This document shows positions 28,234 through 33,692 of a DNA stretch of 36,496 nucleotides, piece after piece (within the stretch, counting starts at the first letter, position 1; every line of letters starts with the position of its first letter). Made by a program: the position numbers and the translations under genes. The stretch spans positions 1 through 36,496 of the forward strand of contig JBCBBT010000033.1 in NCBI GenBank assembly GCA_038531315.1, in the 5' to 3' direction. This DNA comes from JAJFFW01 sp038531315 (GTDB lineage: Bacteria > Pseudomonadota > Alphaproteobacteria > Caulobacterales > Parvularculaceae). The notes beneath the pieces were generated by a model. It was not told the DNA's origin. It made no database searches and saw only the letters and a program-made list of their open reading frames with translations.

Positions 28234-29154
28234 ATGTCCGATTCTCCTACCAATAAGATTCTTCTCGTACTAGATTTAGATGAAACGCTTATCCATGCGA
28301 CAGAGAAACCACTCGAGCGGGAACCGGACTTTCGCTTAGAGCAGTTTTTTGTGTATTGCCGCCCTTATCTAGCTGAGTTCATCCAAAATTGTAGCGAAGT
28401 TTACAGTTTGGCCGTTTGGTCGACTGCGTCCGACAATTACGTTAGAGCGGTTGCCGAAGAAATTTTTCCAAATTCTTCCTCATTGGAATTTATTTGGGGG
28501 CAGAGCAGATGCACTATGAGGCGGATTATCGGAAACGACACCGAACGGGATTTATACGCATCGGGCGAGCCTCGCTTCCAGAAGCATTTAAAAAAGCTCT
28601 CACGATTGGGCTGGCCATTAGAGAAAATCCTTATTGTCGATGACTCACCCGAGAAGGTTTCTCAGAACTATGGGAATGCGATCTATCCAGAACCTTACTA
28701 TGGTGATCTGGAGGATCGGGAGCTTTTGTTGCTCGAGCACTACTTGCAGCAACTGAAAGAATGCGAGAATGTTCGAAGGATCGAAAAGCGAAACTGGCGC
28801 TCAACGGCAGAAAAAATAAGTGATCGTTGGCAACCCTTGCCCGGCGAAAAGCCTGAAGAATACGTCGAACGAGTTGAAAAGTTGGATGACGCAGACTTGT
28901 ACATAGTTGAGCGTCTTCAAACCCATTTTGGTATGTTTCAAGGCGAAGCTAAGATGCTCAGTTTGGAATCCCGCGCGTTTTGGGAGCGCTTTTTCAGGGA
29001 ATACGTAGAAAGAATATTTCACCGAGGCGGTAGCCGCTATGCGGCGCTGCGTTACATCCAACGCAAAAACGGGCAAACCGATTCTGGAAAGCCAATATTC
29101 GCGCAGGGTGAAATAGATGAACTCATAGATTCAATTGGAGACTGGAAACATTGA
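28234..29154 (+). CDS. FCP1/NIF-type HAD phosphatase in a low-GC stretch
   Basis: A 306-residue protein. Residues 8-175 form an NLI-interacting-factor (FCP1/SCP) HAD phosphatase domain: the nucleophile motif DLDETL (Asp14, Asp16), the VWSTASDNYV motif II region, and the acidic VDDSPEK motif (Asp136, Asp137). The family removes phosphate from Ser/Thr of proteins in eukaryotes; bacterial members have unproven substrates. Residues 176-306 are a charged helical domain that I do not recognise. The ATG at 28234 opens the conserved region but lacks a Shine-Dalgarno; TTG at 28162 is an alternative. Hand counts of two 60-base lines gave 40% and 45% GC, against about 77% for a line in galK, which suggests horizontal transfer. 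It stands alone on its strand. Confidence 0.85.
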   Translation: MSDSPTNKILLVLDLDETLIHATEKPLEREPDFRLEQFFVYCRPYLAEFIQNCSEVYSLAVWSTASDNYVRAVAEEIFPNSSSLEFIWGQSRCTMRRIIGNDTERDLYASGEPRFQKHLKKLSRLGWPLEKILIVDDSPEKVSQNYGNAIYPEPYYGDLEDRELLLLEHYLQQLKECENVRRIEKRNWRSTAEKISDRWQPLPGEKPEEYVERVEKLDDADLYIVERLQTHFGMFQGEAKMLSLESRAFWERFFREYVERIFHRGGSRYAALRYIQRKNGQTDSGKPIFAQGEIDELIDSIGDWKH

Positions 29155-29619
29155 GGACGTTTGATCGCGCTCTGATATCCGACAAATTTGAACATCGGAA
29201 CTTCAGAACGTCTGAAAAGAGGAGTGATTTTGCCTTTCTACTTAAATTGTTGAACGGCAACTAAGGGCCAATACCAGCCGTCGAGATCATCAAATCCCAA
29301 TGTCTCCTCTTACCCGCATTGCGGCCGAACAGATATTGGAGCCCAACGACAATAACTGGCGAGAGGTCGCCATTCGATTGTTCCAGCGACTGCGGCGATG
29401 ACGCACGCGCAAATGCGGACGGCAGACGCCATTGGTTTGATGGCGCGCGATTTGCCCATAATCGCTGCTAACCCCGTCAAATTCGGCGTTTAAAAATACC
29501 TGAAAACGGGCTCTCGCTTGTTGGCCCAAAATCTCCGTTAAAGGGCTCTGTCGCACCAGCGCCATTATTCACAGATCACCAACGCTTGTTTCAGAATGAT
29601 CGTTCTGTTATGATCCGAT
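29155..29619. other. Intergenic region before tetR with two tiny overlapping frames
   Basis: 465 bp. On the + strand a 33-codon frame (29300-29401) ends in an ATGA that overlaps a second frame of 31 codons (29398-29493). Together they look like a short coupled pair or a frameshifted remnant, but there is no ribosome site and no recognised family. A - strand frame of 91 codons here lacks coding character. The tetR promoter lies at the end of this region. Confidence 0.35.
29586..29614 (+). promoter_or_regulatory. tetR promoter with palindromic operator in the spacer; leaderless start
   Basis: TTGTTT (29586-29591) and TATGAT (29609-29614) are separated by exactly 17 bp, a good sigma-70 pair. 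The spacer is filled by the imperfect palindrome CAGAATGATCGTTCTG (29592-29607; 14 of 16 positions symmetric), a typical TetR operator shape, so binding would block RNA polymerase. The tetR ATG begins at 29620, only 5 bases after the -10 box, so the transcript should start at or next to the AUG. Confidence 0.75.
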
Positions 29620-30210
29620 ATGCCCCGTCCAAAGTCACACACCAAAGATGACTTACTTGAGCGCGCTATGCGCCGGTTCTGGCAGTATGGTTATGAAGCA
29701 ACGTCGCTAGATGATCTTGTCAGCGCCACGGGGGTCAGCAGGCACGGCATTTATTCTGATTTCGGCAACAAGGAATTGTTGTATTTAGCGAGTTTCGAAG
29801 CGTATCAGAAACTGGTCGTGAGACCCGCCCTGGCGGGATTGGAATCTGAAGACGCTGACCTCGCAAAAGTCCGGGCCTATTTCGAAACCCAGATCGCACT
29901 TGCCGAGACTATCGGACTGCCGGGGCCGGGCTGTCTCGTCGCCAACGCGATGACCGAAACGGCGCCCCATAATACAGACGTGGCGAAAAAGGTTGATGCG
30001 CATCACGCTCGCCTGACAGCCGGTTTTCTGAATGCGCTCAAAAGAGCCGCACCAGGCCGTCCCTTGCGGGAGCAAAAGAAGTTAGCCCGTTTTCTGACGG
30101 TGACAGCACAAGGCCTCTGGTCAATGTCGCGCACCGTTGAGGACGGAAAGCCACTTCGTGAATATGTTTCTACACTGATATTATTGATTGAAGAGAGGCT
30201 TGAGCAATGA
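29620..30210 (+). CDS. TetR/AcrR family transcriptional regulator
   Basis: A 196-residue repressor. The N-terminal helix-turn-helix (residues about 8-55) shows the family pattern DDLLERAMRRFWQYGYEATS, LDDLVSATGVSRHGIYSDFG, NKELLYLASFEAY. The C-terminal ligand domain has GLPGPGCLVANAM, as in many TetR proteins sensing small hydrophobic or reactive molecules. It should repress its own operon through the palindrome in its promoter. The start is fixed by the leaderless promoter; no Shine-Dalgarno is present. The stop overlaps the start of the downstream membrane protein (ATGA), so that gene is its likely target. Confidence 0.93.
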   Translation: MPRPKSHTKDDLLERAMRRFWQYGYEATSLDDLVSATGVSRHGIYSDFGNKELLYLASFEAYQKLVVRPALAGLESEDADLAKVRAYFETQIALAETIGLPGPGCLVANAMTETAPHNTDVAKKVDAHHARLTAGFLNALKRAAPGRPLREQKKLARFLTVTAQGLWSMSRTVEDGKPLREYVSTLILLIEERLEQ

Positions 30211-30680
30211 TGATGAATCAAGCGGCCAACGGCGCAGACGTTGCGGCTCAGTCATTTTGGCGGGCCCTCGGATTGAACTTCATCTGGATCAACATTTCGG
30301 AAGTGGCGCGCTATTTTGGACTGATCAAGCCGATGCTGCACGAAACATTTCCCGCGCAGCCTCATATCGCAGCGGTCACGCCAGAAATTTTTGCATCCTG
30401 GATGATTTGGGACACGATATTAATCGTCGCCGCAACTGGCTTCTACTGGATCTGTTTGCGCCATTTTGCGGTGACTGTCCGCAACGCCGCGATCGCCGCA
30501 ACGGCTTTTACGGTGACCGTTTTTGGACTGATCTGGCTTGGCGTGGTGAATATGGGTCTTGCGCCCGCGACTTTCATTTGGGCGGCGCTGCCGCTCGCAT
30601 GGCTGGAGCAACTGGTCGCAGCCTGTATTGTATTCTGGGCAATCAATCAGTCGGCAACGGTGAGCGGCGCAGCGTCCTGA
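30207..30680 (+). CDS. Four-helix membrane protein coupled to tetR (unknown)
   Basis: A 157-residue inner-membrane protein with about four hydrophobic segments (about 20-37, 64-84, 92-113 and 120-147). It begins with three Met codons; the first overlaps the TetR stop as ATGA. I do not recognise a family with certainty; it resembles small uncharacterised bacterial integral membrane proteins. Coupled translation with a TetR regulator suggests a protein induced by the regulator's ligand, for example in export or membrane adaptation, but that is inference. No terminator is clear after it, only a short CCGGA/TCCGG hairpin at 30703-30716. Confidence 0.8.
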   Translation: MMMNQAANGADVAAQSFWRALGLNFIWINISEVARYFGLIKPMLHETFPAQPHIAAVTPEIFASWMIWDTILIVAATGFYWICLRHFAVTVRNAAIAATAFTVTVFGLIWLGVVNMGLAPATFIWAALPLAWLEQLVAACIVFWAINQSATVSGAAS

Positions 30681-30793
30681 ACGCGACCCCGATAAGGCGC
30701 CGCCGGAATGCTCCGGTCATGATCGCTTCTGGCAAGAAATCGCCGCACAAATCTCGGCTTGCCCCTGAGTGATACTACGTTCGGACCCTAATG

Positions 30794-31056
30794 CGCGCCC
30801 TTCGGCGCGCTGACGCCATAGGCGCCTTTTACACGTCCGCGCCCTTCGGCGCGCTGACGCCATAGGCGGCTTTTACACGTCCGCGCCCTTCGGCGCGCTG
30901 ACGCCATAGGCGGCTTNNNNNNNNNNNNNNNNNNNNNNNNNNNNNNNNNNNNNNNNNNNNNNNNNNNNNNNNNNNNNNNNNNNNNNNNNNNNNNNNNNNN
31001 NNNNNNNNNNNNNNTTTTACACGTCCGCGCCCTTCGGCGCGCTGACGCCATAGGCG
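30794..31056. repeat. 44-bp tandem hairpin repeat array interrupted by an assembly gap
   Basis: At least four copies of a 44-bp unit: 30794-30837, 30838-30881, 30882-30916 (cut by the gap), and a last copy at about 31015-31056. Each unit holds a perfect hairpin CGCGCC-CTTC-GGCGCG and a second palindromic piece around GACGCCATAGGCG. The last copy forms the 3' end of the adjacent gene, including its TAA, so the array consists of repeated copies of that gene end. Distances across the gap (144 bp between equivalent points) are not a multiple of 44, so the N count is not the true size. Confidence 0.92.
30917..31014. other. Assembly gap (98 N) inside the 44-bp repeat array
   Basis: Ns replace sequence within the repeat array. 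The break is most simply explained by the array itself; its true copy number is unknown. Confidence 0.97.
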
Positions 31057-31634
31057 TCAAGGCAATTCCTGATTGCCTTGTGAACAACATCGCGCGGTTT
31101 GACGCCGAATTTTTCGGCGCCCTTGCGTAGTCGTTGAAACTCGCTCGTCTCCATACGGAATGTCACGGCAATGCGGGTCGGGGCCGCATAAGCTGCGCGC
31201 AAGCCGCTATAGTCAATAACGTCGGGCCGGGTGATCACCGGCGTTTGTTCGCGCACCAACATGTCCGGCGTCAGCGACGCAAATTTTTCAACCGACGGGC
31301 GCGTTGGCGATTTTGACCCGCTTTTTTCCGTCTGTCTTCTTTGAAGCCTGCTTTCCGGAGAACGGCTTTCTTGAGGCTGCGAGCGCGAAGCCGTCGCCAG
31401 CAACGGGCCCGCATCGCCCGGCGCCGGGTAAGACGGGCCGGCGTTTTGCGCGACCGCGTCCTCGGCGGGCGCAAACGTGTTTGGCGTGCCTGGCGTGTCT
31501 GGGGCGCCTCGCGTGTTTGGCGCGTTCGGCGCGTCCGGCGCGTCCGGCGCGTCCGGCGCGTCCGGCGCGTCAAGCGCACTCGCACGGGCGACGGCGGCGC
31601 GCAGTTCTTCGAGCTGTTTCAGGGCTGCTTGCAT
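31017..31634 (-). CDS. Ribbon-helix-helix partner protein of ParA with disordered N-terminus
   Basis: A 205-residue protein encoded 35 bp downstream of parA on the same strand. Residues 1-20 are a helix. Residues 22-40 are Asp-Ala-Pro repeats (from a 9-bp DNA repeat). Residues 40-150 are Pro/Ser/Arg-rich and probably disordered. Residues 153-194 fit a ribbon-helix-helix DNA-binding fold: strand TRIAVTFRM, helix SEFQRLRKGAEKFG, turn VKP, helix RDVVHKAIRNCLDA. This layout is that of the small centromere-binding partners of type Ib ParA proteins (ParG, omega), only longer. The last 11 codons and the stop lie within the 44-bp repeat array, two bases from the gap. A role in DNA or cargo segregation with ParA is inference. 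Confidence 0.8.
   Translation of the reverse strand: MQAALKQLEELRAAVARASALDAPDAPDAPDAPDAPNAPNTRGAPDTPGTPNTFAPAEDAVAQNAGPSYPAPGDAGPLLATASRSQPQESRSPESRLQRRQTEKSGSKSPTRPSVEKFASLTPDMLVREQTPVITRPDVIDYSGLRAAYAAPTRIAVTFRMETSEFQRLRKGAEKFGVKPRDVVHKAIRNCLDAYGVSAPKGADV
31525..31570. repeat. 9-bp tandem repeat coding for Asp-Ala-Pro
   Basis: Consecutive copies of GGCGCGTCC-type 9-mers inside the RHH gene, about five perfect or near-perfect copies. They encode the DAP repeats at residues 22-39 of the protein. Confidence 0.85.
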
Positions 31635-31669
31635 GGTGATGTCCTCATTGTGGGGGCGCCGCTCGCCCG

Positions 31670-32386
31670 TCAGGACGCCGCCCGCCGCCCGAAAGCGCGC
31701 GTGTGCGACGGCTCAAATTGCGGCCCCTCTTCACGCGGGCGGTAGCCGCCCTCGCCCCGGTTCAGCCGATCGCGCAAATATTCCCACAGGTCCGAAACCT
31801 CCTGCGCTGACTTACAGAACGGATCGATCTCCATCACGGTGCGGCCGTCGATCATGCTGGCGGCGTAGTCGACCCGGTTATGGATCACCGCCGGCGACAC
31901 AGTGCCGTGTTGCGACAGGGCGATCGCGGCCTCGGAGGTAATCCGCGCCTGCGGCGTTGCGGCGTTGATCACGAATACGAGCGGCTTGCCGTGGGCGTCG
32001 GCGATATCGATCGTCGGCCCGACGGCGCGCATGTCATGGGGGCTGGGCCGCGTCGGCGCCACGACGAGATCAGCGAAACTGACCACTTCGGAAATTGCGC
32101 GCGTCACCGCCGGCGGCGTGTCGATGATGACAAGACGGAACCCTTCGGCGCGCGCGCGGTCGAGGTCGTGAAAAAGATTTGAATAAACCGATTGGATAAA
32201 GGCCGGTTGCGGTTCGGTCCGCGTGTTCCACCACTTGGCGAGCGAGCCCTGGGGATCGGTGTCGATCATCGCGACCGGCCCCGCGCCGTCGCGCTCGGCG
32301 GCGACCGCAACATGGCCGGCCAGTGTTGTCTTCCCCGAACCGCCTTTTTGAGACGCAAACACAATGACGCGCATGGACGCGAGCAT
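31670..32386 (-). CDS. ParA/MinD-family ATPase
   Basis: A 238-residue ParA-type ATPase. The deviant Walker A motif is ASQKGGSGKTTLAGH with the signature Lys14 and the P-loop Lys19; Walker A' is MIDTDPQGSLAKWW and Walker B is LVIIDTPPA. There is no N-terminal helix-turn-helix, and the size fits small type Ib ParA proteins or orphan cargo-positioning ATPases rather than plasmid ParA with its own repressor domain. The family forms ATP sandwich dimers that bind DNA non-specifically and are released by a partner. The start at 32386 has AGGAGG just upstream. The partner gene follows directly, and direct repeats lie about 240-310 bp upstream. What it segregates is unknown. Confidence 0.92.
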   Translation of the reverse strand: MLASMRVIVFASQKGGSGKTTLAGHVAVAAERDGAGPVAMIDTDPQGSLAKWWNTRTEPQPAFIQSVYSNLFHDLDRARAEGFRLVIIDTPPAVTRAISEVVSFADLVVAPTRPSPHDMRAVGPTIDIADAHGKPLVFVINAATPQARITSEAAIALSQHGTVSPAVIHNRVDYAASMIDGRTVMEIDPFCKSAQEVSDLWEYLRDRLNRGEGGYRPREEGPQFEPSHTRAFGRRAAS

Positions 32387-32879
32387 GCGAGACCTCCTGC
32401 TTTAATGCTGCGCCGACAAACCGGTCGGGCCATGGCGCATCGTAGGACTGAAGGTCTTAAGAGGGCGCGACAGCGCACGCTGACATTTGTGTAAAATGCA
32501 AAAAAAAGACGCCGGCAGCAGATTAGATACGCAAAACCCGCCGCCGACGCAGCCGGTGTTGTCGCGCAAAGACTTTAAGGGCGCCTTAAACGAGAACCAG
32601 ATTGCTTCATAAACGCGCCGGCGATCTCATTGTGCGCTGGTGATCTCATTGTGCGCTAGTGCTCTCATTGTGCGCTAGTGATCTCATGTGCGCTGGCGGT
32701 CACAATCGCGCGGGCGCCGTCAATAACGCCGCGCTCTGCATAAATGCACTTACCCAAAATAAACCATTGATTGTTAACTCTCGACTTCAGGACGGCGCAG
32801 AATTGTTTGGATTTTGCGTCGGCGCATGCGGCGATCCGTTTGCCGCCGCCGCTATTCGTTAAGGGTAAAGGGGATCGGC
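32387..32879. promoter_or_regulatory. Intergenic region between parA and the YfiR-like gene
   Basis: 493 bp between divergent genes, expected to hold both promoters. An AT-rich stretch with A8 sits at 32490-32520. The 19-bp repeats at 32622-32696 are listed separately. An AT-rich segment with TTGATTGTTAAC follows at 32766-32780. A short + strand frame starting at 32659 runs through the repeats but looks non-coding. Confidence 0.5.
32622..32696 (+). repeat. Four tandem 19-bp iteron-like repeats upstream of parA
   Basis: Copies at 32622-32640, 32641-32659, 32660-32678 and 32679-32696 (one base short). The shared core is TCTCATTGTGCGCT, and copies differ at one to three positions. Direct repeats of 19-22 bp next to parA-type operons are typical of partition sites and plasmid iterons. 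They could equally bind a regulator of either divergent gene. Confidence 0.9.
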
Positions 32880-33692
32880 GTGAAATCCCGGTTTGTGCTG
32901 AGTACGGTTGTTGTCCTTTTCTTAACCAGTGGTGCGCCGGCGTCGGCGCAATCAAACGACGCGCTTGTAGCGGAACGGCCCGTTCGCGAGCGCCCCGCAA
33001 TGGAGCGTTTTGTTCACTATCTGGTTCGCCAGGTGACGCCCCAGATACCCGAGATACCCGAGACACTAAAAACGCCCCCGCCCGCCCAAAACAAAGAGAC
33101 GCAGCCGGCCCTGACAGACGGCGAAAACGCGCCGCCGCCTCAATTTGCGATCGCCGATAATAACGCCGTGGGTGAGAACAGGCCCCCGCGCAGCGCGAGC
33201 CAGCCGGCGCTGATTGCTTTTCAACCGGAACCCCCGCTGCAAAGCCTCTCGCAAAGCCCTGCACAAAACTCTGCACAAATCGCCCCACGGCGCACAGGTG
33301 AGACGCCCGAGCCGCGCATTCAAAATCTACAGCTCTGCCTGACGCGCAAAAATAAAACGATTTATAAAATCGCCGGCCTCGACGGTAAGGACATCAAGGG
33401 TCTTACTGTTCGCATACGGACCCTTGACACCATAGACGACATCAGCCCCGATTGCCGGATCTTGTTTATTGAACGAACCGAAGAGCGCCGGCTTGATCTC
33501 GCCATGCTGGCGGAAATCGGGATTTTGACGGTCGGCGAAAGCGAACAGTTTTCCAAACGCGGGGGCGCGTTTTCCGTAATGCCGCTGGGCCGCAAGGTCT
33601 CCTTCGATATCAATGTGACCGCGGCGCGCGCCGCCGGCGTCGAGCCGAGCGCAAAACTCCTGCAACTCGCCTCAATGGTCTACGACAAATGA
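32880..33692 (+). CDS. YfiR-like periplasmic protein (DUF4154 C-terminal half, Pro-rich N-terminus)
   Basis: A 270-residue exported protein. A signal peptide (KSRFVLSTVVVLFLTSG, cleavage near ASA) is followed by about 120 residues rich in Pro, Gln and Ala that look disordered. A DUF4154/YfiR-type domain covers about 155-270: GLDGKDIKGLTVRIRTLDTI, then CRILFIERTEE, GILTVGESEQF, KRGGAFSVM, FDINVTAARAAG, LLQLASMV. The usual YfiR N-terminal part (FxxNFxxFxxWP) is not visible, so the domain is shortened or diverged. YfiR proteins hold CHASE8 sensors inactive from the periplasm. I use the GTG at 32880, preceded by AAGGGGATCGGC. The stop overlaps the hybrid kinase start as ATGA, so the two act together. 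Confidence 0.85.
   Translation: MKSRFVLSTVVVLFLTSGAPASAQSNDALVAERPVRERPAMERFVHYLVRQVTPQIPEIPETLKTPPPAQNKETQPALTDGENAPPPQFAIADNNAVGENRPPRSASQPALIAFQPEPPLQSLSQSPAQNSAQIAPRRTGETPEPRIQNLQLCLTRKNKTIYKIAGLDGKDIKGLTVRIRTLDTIDDISPDCRILFIERTEERRLDLAMLAEIGILTVGESEQFSKRGGAFSVMPLGRKVSFDINVTAARAAGVEPSAKLLQLASMVYDK

Noticed and set aside
29300..29493. Two tiny overlapping genes before tetR
   Set aside because: ATGA overlap is suggestive but there is no ribosome site, no known family and each has little more than 30 codons; kept only as a note in the intergenic entry.
30794..31056. CRISPR array
   Set aside because: The 44-bp units follow each other directly with no variable spacers and no cas genes are present.
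32659..32862. Short + strand gene running through the 19-bp repeats
   Set aside because: Its start lies in the repeats, it has no ribosome site and no domain; the repeats are better read as DNA sites.
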